The notes below the pieces were generated by a model. It was given only the letters and a program-made list of their open reading frames with translations, had not been told where the DNA came from and did no database searches. A stretch of DNA of 64,000 nt. It comes from SZAS-79 sp965279075 (GTDB lineage: Bacteria; Pseudomonadota; Gammaproteobacteria; Burkholderiales; SG8-39). The DNA is taken from positions 1-64,000 of the forward strand of contig CBDIHI010000012.1 in assembly GCA_965279075.1 (NCBI GenBank). The letters run 5' to 3'. The translations under genes and the position numbers were made by a program. This document shows, in pieces, positions 35,890-43,549 of the stretch; positions within the stretch are counted from its first letter, which is position 1; each line of letters begins with the position of its first letter.

Positions 35890-37302
35890 ATGCCATCGGC
35901 AGCCGATGTACTGAAACTCGCTAAGGACAAGGAGGTCAAGTTCGTCGACTTCCGCTTTACCGACACTCTGGGCAAAGAACAGCACGTGTCCGTTCCGGCC
36001 AAGTATTTCACCATGGAAAAGTTCGAGGACGGCCACGCGTTTGACGGTTCCTCGATCGCCGGCTGGAAAGGCATTCAGGCGTCCGACATGGCGCTCATGC
36101 CGGACCCGAACAGCGCGCGTCTGGACCCGTTCACCGACGAGCCGGTGCTGAACATCTCCTGCGACGTCGTCGAGCCTGCGGATGGGAAGCCGTATGACCG
36201 TTGTCCCAGGGGAATAGCCAAGCGTGCCGAGGCTTATCTCAAGTCGTCAGGTCTTGGCGACACTGCCTATTTCGGTCCGGAACCGGAATTTTTCGTATTC
36301 GACGGCGTGACTTGGCAAGTCGACATGTCCGGATGCTTCGTGAAGATCCGCTCCGAAGAGGCTCCTTGGTCGTCCAGCATCGACTACGAGTCCGGCAACA
36401 TGGGACACCGTGCGCCGGTCAAGGGTGGCTACTTCCCCGTACCCCCGGCCGATACGCTTCAGGACATTCGCAACGCGATGTGCATCGCCCTGGAAGAGCA
36501 GGGCGTGGAAGTCGAAGTCCACCACCACGAAGTCGCCGCCCCGGGCCAGTGCGAAATCGGCACGAAATTCGCGCCCCTCGTGCAACGTGCCGACTGGACC
36601 CAGATCCTCAAGTACACGGTCTGGAACGTGGCCGCGTCCTACGGCAAGACGGCGACGTTCATGCCCAAGCCCGTGGTCGGCGACAACGGTTCCGGCATGC
36701 ACGTCCACCAGTCGGTCTGGAAAGGCGGCGAGAACCTCTTCGCAGGCAACGGCTACGCCGGCTTGTCCGAATTCGCGCTGTATTACATCGGCGGCGTCAT
36801 CAAGCATGCCAAGGCGCTCAATGCGATCACGAACCCGGGCACGAACAGCTACAAGCGGTTGGTTCCAGGGTTCGAAGCGCCGATCAACCTCGCGTATTCG
36901 GCCCGCAACCGTTCGGCTTCCTGCCGCATCCCGTTCGTGAACAGCCCCAAGGCCCGCCGCGTCGAAGTACGCTTCCCGGATCCGACGGCAAACTCGTATA
37001 TGGCGTTCGCTGCGCTGCTGATGGCCGGCCTGGACGGTGTGCAGAACAAGATCCATCCCGGGGATCCTGTGGACAAGAACCTGTACGACCTGCCCCCGGA
37101 AGAGGCCAAACTGGTGCCGAACGTATGCTCGTCGCTCGAACAGGCCCTCGAAAACCTCGACAAGGATCGTGCATTCCTGACCAAGGGCGGCGTGTTCTCC
37201 GACGACTTCATCGACGCCTACATCGAACTGAAGATGAACGAGGTCACCCGGTTCCGCATGACGACCCACCCGGTCGAATTCGACATGTACTACTCGTCGT
37301 AA
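35890..37302 (+). CDS. glnA: Glutamine synthetase, type I
   Basis: GlnA condenses glutamate and ammonia with ATP. The 470-residue protein has the beta-grasp N-terminus, the metal-binding FGPEPEFFVFDGV and the GMHVHQSVWKGG segment, KRLVPGFEAPINLAYSARNRS in shortened form, and the adenylylation loop KNLYDLPPEE with Tyr399, so it is of the adenylylated GSI-beta class. It has a strong local promoter of sigma-54 type and ends in an intrinsic terminator. The gene is followed by a DUF4124 gene and ntrBC, a common betaproteobacterial arrangement. Confidence 0.97.
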   Translation: MPSAADVLKLAKDKEVKFVDFRFTDTLGKEQHVSVPAKYFTMEKFEDGHAFDGSSIAGWKGIQASDMALMPDPNSARLDPFTDEPVLNISCDVVEPADGKPYDRCPRGIAKRAEAYLKSSGLGDTAYFGPEPEFFVFDGVTWQVDMSGCFVKIRSEEAPWSSSIDYESGNMGHRAPVKGGYFPVPPADTLQDIRNAMCIALEEQGVEVEVHHHEVAAPGQCEIGTKFAPLVQRADWTQILKYTVWNVAASYGKTATFMPKPVVGDNGSGMHVHQSVWKGGENLFAGNGYAGLSEFALYYIGGVIKHAKALNAITNPGTNSYKRLVPGFEAPINLAYSARNRSASCRIPFVNSPKARRVEVRFPDPTANSYMAFAALLMAGLDGVQNKIHPGDPVDKNLYDLPPEEAKLVPNVCSSLEQALENLDKDRAFLTKGGVFSDDFIDAYIELKMNEVTRFRMTTHPVEFDMYYSS

Positions 37303-37343
37303 GCGACTTCGCCTAAGCCCGGGAGCGGGCTCATGCGTTAGAC

Positions 37344-37376
37344 AAAGGACGGGCATCGCCCGTCCTTTTCTTTTTT
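37344..37376 (+). terminator. Rho-independent terminator of glnA
   Basis: AAAGGACGGGC (37344-37354), a three-base loop ATC, and the perfect complement GCCCGTCCTTT (37358-37368) form an 11-bp stem. The run TTTTCTTTTTT follows directly. It separates glnA from the ntrBC unit and is the strongest terminator in the window. Confidence 0.95.
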
Positions 37377-37384
37377 GGGGTGGA

Positions 37385-37413
37385 TTGTAAAAGTTTGATT
37401 AGTAACATACACT
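37385..37413 (+). promoter_or_regulatory. Sigma-70-type promoter for the DUF4124-ntrB-ntrC unit
   Basis: TTGTAA (37385-37390) and TACACT (37408-37413) are separated by exactly 17 bases in an AT-rich gap. Both keep 4 of 6 consensus bases. The start would be near 37420, about 22 bases before the ATG. This promoter would let ntrBC be expressed separately from glnA. Confidence 0.55.
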
Positions 37414-37441
37414 TGGCTGTTCAATTTAAGGCCTGTTCTTG

Positions 37442-37951
37442 ATGATGATTCGCGCCTGCGTAAAGATCGTCTTGCTGGCCGTAGCCTTGGCGGGCCTCGC
37501 GCCGGGTGCTTTCGCACAGGCCGGCGGCGAAGTGCAGACGATCTGGCGGTGCGTCGATTCCAACGGCAAGACCCACGTCACCAACGTCAAGGACGAGACC
37601 ACTGGCAAGGACTGCAAGGTCATCCAGACGCAACGGGTCAACGTCGTACCTCCGCAGGCGCCTGCATCGAAGCCCGCCGCAAAATCGCCGGCGGGATTCC
37701 CCAAGGAAAGCGCGGGGGAGCGCGCAAGTGCGCGCGACAGGCAGAAGGCCACACTCGAATCGGAACTCGCCAGCGAGGAGGCCCTGCTTGCCAAGGCAAA
37801 AGCCGAGCTTTCCGAGCAGGAGTCGATCCGTACCGGGGGCGAGAGAAACTACGCCAAGGTCCTCGAACGGCTGCAGAAGTACAAGGACAATGTCGAGTTG
37901 CACGAGAAAAACGCTGCCGAGCTCCGCAAGGAACTGGGCAAGCTGAAGTAG
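37442..37951 (+). CDS. DUF4124 domain-containing secreted protein
   Basis: A 169-residue protein (ATG at 37442 or 37445) with a clear signal peptide (CVKIVLLAVALAGLAPGAFAQ). A DUF4124-like part follows, TIWRCVDSNGKTHVTNV with its paired Cys, RCVD and KDCKV. The last 80 residues are a charged coiled coil (KATLESELASEEALLAKAKA, and LQKYKDNVELHEKNAAELRK). Its location between glnA and ntrB is conserved in relatives, but function is unknown. It does not overlap ntrB (34-base gap). Confidence 0.75.
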   Translation: MMIRACVKIVLLAVALAGLAPGAFAQAGGEVQTIWRCVDSNGKTHVTNVKDETTGKDCKVIQTQRVNVVPPQAPASKPAAKSPAGFPKESAGERASARDRQKATLESELASEEALLAKAKAELSEQESIRTGGERNYAKVLERLQKYKDNVELHEKNAAELRKELGKLK

Positions 37952-37985
37952 CCTGCGGCGGCGCCGCGCGACGGATCCCATCCAG

Positions 37986-39062
37986 ATGAACGCCCCGTTC
38001 TCAGGGCTCGAATTGCTGCCCACCGCAGTTGCGGTGCTCGATTCGGGCTTCGCCGTGCGCTACGTCAATCCTGCGGCGGAAAGCCTGCTCGATACCGCGG
38101 CAAAGGGATTGCTCGGGCAGTTCTTCGTCCCGCTCTTCACCGAGCAGGGTGAACTTGGCAAGACACTCGGGGATGCCCTCGCGAACCACTGGGACTACTC
38201 CGCCCAAAGCCTGACGTACGCGCGGGCGGGTCACGAGCCGCTCGCGCTGGTGGCGATGGTGGCCCACATTGCGCTCCCGCTGACACCCCTGTTGGTGGAA
38301 CTGAGGCCGATTGAGCAGCAACTTCGCATTGCCCGGGAGGAGCGGATGATCGACCAGCAGGCCGCCAACCGCGAGCTCATCCGCAACCTCGCGCACGAAA
38401 TCAAGAACCCCCTCGGGGGCCTGCGCGGCTCTGCGCAGTTGCTCGAGCGGGAGCTCGACAAGCCCGAGCTCAAGGAATACACGCAGGTGATCATCAAGGA
38501 GGCCGACCGCCTGCAGGCACTTATGGACAGGTTGTTGACGCCCCACCGGACGCCCCGGCTCGCGCCATTGAACGTGCACGAGATCCTGGAACGGGTCCGC
38601 AGCCTCATCCTGGCGGAGTTCTCGGAGGGCATCGCCATCCGGCGCAATTACGACGTGAGCGTGCCGGAACTGATCGGCGACAAGGAACAACTGATCCAGG
38701 CGATCCTCAATATCGCGCGCAATGCGGCGCAGGCGCTCCGGGCCGGACGTCAGGCTGCTGCCGTGGAATCCGGGGGCGTACCCGTCGGCACGATCGAGTT
38801 CAGGACCCGGATCGCCCGGCAGATCACGATCGTCAGGAGGCGGCACAGGCTGGCACTAGAATTGCAAGTAATCGACGACGGTCCCGGCGTCGCACAAGAC
38901 ATACGCGACAAGATATTCAATCCCCTTGTGTCCGGGCGCGAGGGAGGCAGCGGTCTCGGCTTGTCGCTTGCGCAAACCTTCGTCCAGTACCACCAGGGGA
39001 TGATCGAATGCGACAGCCGGCCCGGCCGCACTGTGTTCACGATACTGCTGCCCTTGGGGTGA
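37986..39062 (+). CDS. glnL: Nitrogen regulation sensor histidine kinase NtrB
   Basis: NtrB phosphorylates NtrC when PII signals nitrogen limitation. The N-terminal PAS-like part (about 1-110, LLPTAVAVLDSGFAVRYVNP) is followed by the phosphoacceptor His137 in RNLAHEIKNPLGGLRGSAQ, the N-box NIARNAAQAL, the G1 box DDGPGV and G2 box GGSGLGLSLAQTF. It has no membrane segments and is soluble, as expected. A 31-base gap separates it from ntrC. Confidence 0.94.
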   Translation: MNAPFSGLELLPTAVAVLDSGFAVRYVNPAAESLLDTAAKGLLGQFFVPLFTEQGELGKTLGDALANHWDYSAQSLTYARAGHEPLALVAMVAHIALPLTPLLVELRPIEQQLRIAREERMIDQQAANRELIRNLAHEIKNPLGGLRGSAQLLERELDKPELKEYTQVIIKEADRLQALMDRLLTPHRTPRLAPLNVHEILERVRSLILAEFSEGIAIRRNYDVSVPELIGDKEQLIQAILNIARNAAQALRAGRQAAAVESGGVPVGTIEFRTRIARQITIVRRRHRLALELQVIDDGPGVAQDIRDKIFNPLVSGREGGSGLGLSLAQTFVQYHQGMIECDSRPGRTVFTILLPLG

Positions 39063-39093
39063 ATCCTCCTGGGCGGCGCATATTTGGAAACTG

Positions 39094-40491
39094 ATGAAGC
39101 CAGTCTGGATCGTCGATGACGACCGTTCCATCCGGTGGGTGTTCGAGAAAGCACTCGGCCGCGAAGGGATCGCGTTCAACTCCTTTTCATCCGCCTCCGA
39201 GGCGCTAGACGCCCTGAGCAACGGGCCCCCGCAGGTGCTGGTATCGGACATCCGCATGCCCGGCCCCTCGGGGCTGCAGCTCCTGCAGACGGTCAAGGAG
39301 CGGCATCCGACGGTACCGGTCATCGTCATGACTGCCTATTCGGACCTGGAGTCCGCGGTCGCGGCTTTCCAAGGGGGCGCCTACGAGTACCTGCCGAAGC
39401 CCTTCGACGTCGACCAGGCCGTCGACCTGATCCGCCGTGCATTGGAAGAAAGCCAGCGCGAGGCGGCAGCGCTCGAGCCGGTTGCGCAAGCCCCGGAGAT
39501 CCTTGGTCAGGCGCCTGCGATGCAGGAAGTCTTCCGTGCGATCGGGCGGCTGTCGCAATCCACCGCAACGGTGCTGATTACCGGCGAGTCCGGGTCGGGG
39601 AAGGAACTCGTCGCCCGGGCCCTGCACCGGCATAGTGCGCGTGCCGCGAAGCCGTTCGTCGCAATCAATACCGCTGCCATGCCCAAGGACCTGCTCGAAT
39701 CCGAGCTGTTCGGCCACGAGCGTGGTTCATTCACCGGGGCTCAGGCCCAGCGCCGGGGGCGGTTCGAGCAAGCCGAAGGCGGGACCCTTTTCCTGGACGA
39801 GATCGGTGACATGCCGGCTGACCTCCAGACCCGGCTCCTGCGGGTACTGTCCGACGGGAGCTTCTATCGCGTGGGCGGGCACCAGCAGATCAAGACCAAC
39901 GTCCGCGTCATTGCGGCAACCCACCAGAATCTCGATGCGAGGGTGAAGGAGGGGAGTTTTCGCGAGGATCTGTACCACCGGCTGAACGTTATCCGGATCA
40001 GATTGCCGGCAATGCGTGAGCGCCGGGAGGACATCCCGCTCCTGGCACGGCACTTCCTCGCCCACAGCGCAGCACAGCTGGGGGTAGACCAGAAGAGGCT
40101 TTCAGACGAAGTGGTCGATCACATTTCCAGGCTGGACTTCCCCGGAAACGTACGCCAGCTCGAGAACCTCTGCCACTGGCTGACCGTTATGGCCCCGGGG
40201 CAGGTCATCGAGGTGGGGGACCTGCCGGCCGAATTCCGTGATCAGGGATCCGCCGCCGCCGCTTCCGACTGGGTAGCCGCCCTGGAACAGGAGGTGGAAC
40301 GGCGCCTCGCCCGGGGTGAGAGCGGAATCCTCGACCTGCTTGGCCGGCAGTTCGAGAAATCCCTGATTACAAAGGCCTTGGCGAGGACCGGCGGCCGGCG
40401 GATCGAGGCCGCGACCTTGCTGGGCATGGGCAGAAACACGATCACCCGGAAAATCCAGGAACTGGGCATCGAGGGCAAGGACTCGGACTGA
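39094..40491 (+). CDS. glnG: Nitrogen regulation response regulator NtrC (sigma-54 activator)
   Basis: NtrC is a 465-residue three-domain activator. The receiver has WIVDDDRSIRWVFEKAL with phospho-Asp52, the conserved T/S (VMTAYSDLE) and K (YEYLPKPFDV). The AAA+ domain has Walker A GESGSGKE, Walker B GGTLFLDEIGDM and a GSFTGA loop instead of the usual GAFTGA, and the C-terminus is a Fis-type DNA-binding helix-turn-helix (GGRRIEAATLLGMGRNTITR). It should bind the site at 35700 and activate glnA. The Ala-to-Ser change in the sigma-54-contact loop is worth noting. Confidence 0.95.
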   Translation: MKPVWIVDDDRSIRWVFEKALGREGIAFNSFSSASEALDALSNGPPQVLVSDIRMPGPSGLQLLQTVKERHPTVPVIVMTAYSDLESAVAAFQGGAYEYLPKPFDVDQAVDLIRRALEESQREAAALEPVAQAPEILGQAPAMQEVFRAIGRLSQSTATVLITGESGSGKELVARALHRHSARAAKPFVAINTAAMPKDLLESELFGHERGSFTGAQAQRRGRFEQAEGGTLFLDEIGDMPADLQTRLLRVLSDGSFYRVGGHQQIKTNVRVIAATHQNLDARVKEGSFREDLYHRLNVIRIRLPAMRERREDIPLLARHFLAHSAAQLGVDQKRLSDEVVDHISRLDFPGNVRQLENLCHWLTVMAPGQVIEVGDLPAEFRDQGSAAAASDWVAALEQEVERRLARGESGILDLLGRQFEKSLITKALARTGGRRIEAATLLGMGRNTITRKIQELGIEGKDSD

Positions 40492-40504
40492 CGGCCGGGC
40501 CGTC

Positions 40505-40541
40505 CCCAATTCCGCTATGCGGAATTGGGAAGTTGTACAAT
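40505..40541 (+). promoter_or_regulatory. Inverted repeat and putative promoter upstream of aceB
   Basis: CCCAATTCCGC (40505-40515) is perfectly repeated in inverse as GCGGAATTGGG (40519-40529), an 11-bp dyad with a three-base centre. TACAAT (40536-40541) could be a -10, which would put the dyad over the -35 position. The dyad has no T-run after it, so it is a poor terminator and more likely a regulator binding site. The regulator is not known. Confidence 0.45.
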
Positions 40542-40577
40542 CGAGTTCCATTTGTGCACAGCAATAAAGGATTGCCC

Positions 40578-42170
40578 ATGTCTACCGCCCTTCCCGCCGG
40601 CGTGCTGGTCAGCGCCAAGATCACCCCTGAATTTGCTCAGATTCTGACGCTGGACGCACTCGAACTGATAGCCAAGCTGCATCGGGCGTTCGAACCGCGC
40701 CGGACCGAGTTGATGGCTCGCCGTGCTGCAAGGCAAAAAGAGTTCGACGCGGGAAAGCTGCCGGACTTCCTTCCTGACACCAAGGCGATTCGCGAATCGC
40801 AGTGGACGATTGCCGCGCAACCGGCGGACATGCTTGATCGGCGCGTCGAAATTACCGGACCCACGGATCGCAAGATGGTGATCAACGCGCTCAACTGCGG
40901 CGCGTCCACTTTCATGGCGGATTTCGAGGACGCCAACTGCCCGACCTGGTTCAACATGATCGACGGGCAGATCAACATCCGCGATGCGGTGCGCCGTACG
41001 ATCACCCTCGAGCAGAACGGCAAGCAATACAAGCTCAACGACAAGACCGCCGTGCTGATCCCGCGCCCCAGAGGCTGGCACCTCGACGAGAAGCACGTGA
41101 CCGTCGACGGCAAGCCCGTCTCGGGCGGTATTTTCGATTTCGCTCTGCTGTTCTTCCACAACGCCAAGGAACTCCTGAAGCGCGGCAGCGGCCCCTACTA
41201 CTACCTGCCGAAGATGGAGTCGCACCTGGAGGCGCGGCTGTGGAACGACATCTTCACGATGGCCCAGAAGGAAGTCGGCGTGCCGCACGGCACGATCCGC
41301 GCCACGGTGCTGATCGAGACGGTGGTGGCGGCATTCGAGATGGAAGAGATCCTCTGGGAACTCAAGGACCATTCCGCAGGCCTGAACATCGGGCGCTGGG
41401 ACTACATCTTCTCGTGCATCAAGAAATTCCGCTCGAACAAGGATTTCTGCCTTGCCGACCGCTCGCAGGTGACCATGACATCGCCGTTCATGCGGGCATA
41501 CGCGCTGACGCTGGTGAAGACCTGCCACATGCGCGGTGCGCCGGCCATGGGCGGCATGGCCGCGCAGATCCCGATCAAGAACGACCCGGTCGCGAATGAG
41601 GCCGCGCTCGAGAAAGTCCGCCAGGACAAGCTGCGCGAGGTCACCGACGGCTGCGACGGCACCTGGGTGGCGCACCCGGCCCTGGTGCCGATCGCGAAAG
41701 AGGTCTTCGACAAGCACATGCCGACGCCCAACCAGTACGGCAAGCAGCGGCCGGATGTGAACTATGGGGCGAAGGACCTGCTCGATTTCAAGCCGGAAGC
41801 GCCCATCACCGAATCCGGCCTGCGCAACAACATATCGGTCGGCATCCAGTACCTCGGTGCGTGGCTCGCGGGCAACGGTTGCGTGCCGGTATTCAACCTG
41901 ATGGAAGACGCCGCTACGGCGGAGATCTCCCGCTCGCAGATCTGGCAATGGATCCGCAGCGAAAAAGGCAAGCTCGATGACGGCCGTAAGGTGACGGCTG
42001 AACTCTTCCGCAGGCTGCTGGCGGAAGAGCTGCCGAAAGTGAAGGTCCATCTGGGCGAGGCCGCCTGGAAGGAGGGCAGGTACGAAGAGGGTGCGAAGCT
42101 CTTCGACCAGATCACCACCGGCGACTACGTCGAATTCCTGACCCTGCCCGCCTACGCTGCGATCGACTGA
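40578..42170 (+). CDS. aceB: Malate synthase A
   Basis: AceB condenses glyoxylate and acetyl-CoA to malate in the glyoxylate shunt. The 530-residue protein has the family segments NALNCGASTFMADFEDANCP, VLIPRPRGWHLDEKHV, YYYLPKMESHLEARLWN and VAHPALVPIAKEVF, and VGIQYLGAWLAGNGCVPV. Length is typical of isoform A. Isocitrate lyase (aceA) is not in the window. It is preceded by an inverted repeat that could carry carbon-source control. The ATG at 40578 has an AAAGG binding site (40566-40570). Confidence 0.95.
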   Translation: MSTALPAGVLVSAKITPEFAQILTLDALELIAKLHRAFEPRRTELMARRAARQKEFDAGKLPDFLPDTKAIRESQWTIAAQPADMLDRRVEITGPTDRKMVINALNCGASTFMADFEDANCPTWFNMIDGQINIRDAVRRTITLEQNGKQYKLNDKTAVLIPRPRGWHLDEKHVTVDGKPVSGGIFDFALLFFHNAKELLKRGSGPYYYLPKMESHLEARLWNDIFTMAQKEVGVPHGTIRATVLIETVVAAFEMEEILWELKDHSAGLNIGRWDYIFSCIKKFRSNKDFCLADRSQVTMTSPFMRAYALTLVKTCHMRGAPAMGGMAAQIPIKNDPVANEAALEKVRQDKLREVTDGCDGTWVAHPALVPIAKEVFDKHMPTPNQYGKQRPDVNYGAKDLLDFKPEAPITESGLRNNISVGIQYLGAWLAGNGCVPVFNLMEDAATAEISRSQIWQWIRSEKGKLDDGRKVTAELFRRLLAEELPKVKVHLGEAAWKEGRYEEGAKLFDQITTGDYVEFLTLPAYAAID

Positions 42171-42179
42171 GCCTGCGAG

Positions 42180-42944
42180 TCAGGCAAGCTCGGCGATCAC
42201 GGGCGTGTGGTCGCTGGGCCTCTCGAGCTTGCGCGGGGCCTTGTCGATCGTGCAGCCGGTGCAGCGCGCGGCCAGCGCGGCCGACAGCAGGACGAAATCG
42301 ATACGCAGCCCAGCATTGCGGCGAAAGCCCATCATCCGGTAGTCCCACCACGAGTAACTCTTCTCGGGCTGCTCGAACAGCCGGAAGGAATCTTTCAGTC
42401 CGAGATCGATGAGCGCGCGGAATGCCGCACGCTCGGGTTCGGAAACGTGCACCTGGCCCTCCCACGCCTTCGGATCGTGGACGTCGCGATCCTCGGGCGC
42501 GATGTTCAGATCGCCCAGGACGGCCAGGTTCGGGTGCCGGGTGAGTTCGGAGGCGAGCCACTCTCGCAGCGCCGAATACCAGCGGAGCTTGTACTCGTAC
42601 TTGTCCGAGCCGACGGCCTGGCCATTGGGGGCGTAGAGGCAAACGATCCGCGCATCGCCGATCGTCGCAGCGATCACCCGCCTCTGCTCGTCGTCGAACC
42701 CTGGGATACCGGTCCGGACGTCTTCGGCGGGAGTGCGCGAAAGGATGGCTACGCCGTTGTAGGTCTTCTGCCCGGACGAGACGGACGCGTACCCGGCGGC
42801 CGCAATCTCATCGCGGGGAAATTTCGCGTCTTCGAGTTTCAGTTCCTGCAGGCACACCACGTCAGGCGTCGCGGACTGCAGCCAGTCGGTGAGATGCGGG
42901 AGCCGGACCTTGAGGGAGTTGACGTTCCAGGTCGCCAGCTTCAT
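42180..42944 (-). CDS. xthA: Exodeoxyribonuclease III
   Basis: A 254-residue AP endonuclease/3'-exonuclease of base excision repair. Family motifs are all visible: TWNVNSLKVRLPH, CLQELKLED (metal-binding Glu), YAPNGQAVGSDKYEYK, GDLNIAPEDRDVHDP (Asn/Asp), GLRIDFVLLS and PSDHTPVIAEL (catalytic His). The ATG overlaps the upstream glutaredoxin gene by four bases. It is the last gene of the folD-prlC-glutaredoxin-xth set on the minus strand. Confidence 0.95.
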   Translation of the reverse strand: MKLATWNVNSLKVRLPHLTDWLQSATPDVVCLQELKLEDAKFPRDEIAAAGYASVSSGQKTYNGVAILSRTPAEDVRTGIPGFDDEQRRVIAATIGDARIVCLYAPNGQAVGSDKYEYKLRWYSALREWLASELTRHPNLAVLGDLNIAPEDRDVHDPKAWEGQVHVSEPERAAFRALIDLGLKDSFRLFEQPEKSYSWWDYRMMGFRRNAGLRIDFVLLSAALAARCTGCTIDKAPRKLERPSDHTPVIAELA

Positions 42945-43525
42945 TTCTGGGTGGCGGGCTCTGCCGGGGGTTTCGCTGGTGCGCCGACGGCACCGGGCTT
43001 GAAGTCGTCCGGCATCGGCGGAGCCGCCTGCTTGCGCGGCGGGACCGCACCCTTCTTGGGATAGCCGACGATGTCGAGGACTCTGTCGTATGCGCCCTGC
43101 TCGAAGCCGTTCTGCACCCTGCTGCCCACGACCAGGACCGGGACTTCCCTGCCGTTCGCGTACTTGCGAAGTTCCGCGTTGGACGCCTCGTCCCAGACCT
43201 GAACCTCCTTGAACGGGACGCCCCGGGCGTTCAGCGCGTCACGTGCCTTGTCGCAGCCTTCCCCGCAGGGCGGGGACGTGAAGAGCGTCACGGGTGCGTC
43301 CTTGACGGCGCGGGTGAGTTCGAACGGGACGGCAGTCTCGACCACGCTGCCCCTGAAGTCCTTCTTCTGGACGTCCTTCGCGGAGGGCGGGGGCGGAGTG
43401 TCGGTGTACTGGACGCGGCCCTTTTCGTCTACCCACCGGTACTGCTGGGCCGATGCCGGCAACGCGGCGAGGGCCACCCCGGCCGCGGCAATCAATGCAA
43501 GAACCTTGAACCCCGATGGCTGCAT
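42941..43525 (-). CDS. DUF4124 plus glutaredoxin-like secreted protein
   Basis: The 194-residue protein has a signal peptide (VLALIAAAGVALAALPASA), a DUF4124-like YRWVDEKGRVQYTDTPPPP stretch, then a thioredoxin-fold glutaredoxin domain (about 75-160) with VTLFTSPPCGEGCDKARDAL and a VPVLVVG loop (cis-Pro). The usual CxxC is replaced by CGEGC, i.e. CxxxC. The C-terminal tail is Pro-rich. It would act in the periplasm. Disulfide activity is uncertain because of the extra residue between the cysteines. Confidence 0.8.
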   Translation of the reverse strand: MQPSGFKVLALIAAAGVALAALPASAQQYRWVDEKGRVQYTDTPPPPSAKDVQKKDFRGSVVETAVPFELTRAVKDAPVTLFTSPPCGEGCDKARDALNARGVPFKEVQVWDEASNAELRKYANGREVPVLVVGSRVQNGFEQGAYDRVLDIVGYPKKGAVPPRKQAAPPMPDDFKPGAVGAPAKPPAEPATQK

Positions 43526-43549
43526 ATGAAGTAATTCAGTCCCGCAAGG

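Noticed and set aside
40505..40529. Dyad as a terminator of ntrC
   Set aside because: No T-run follows on either strand; kept as a possible operator instead.
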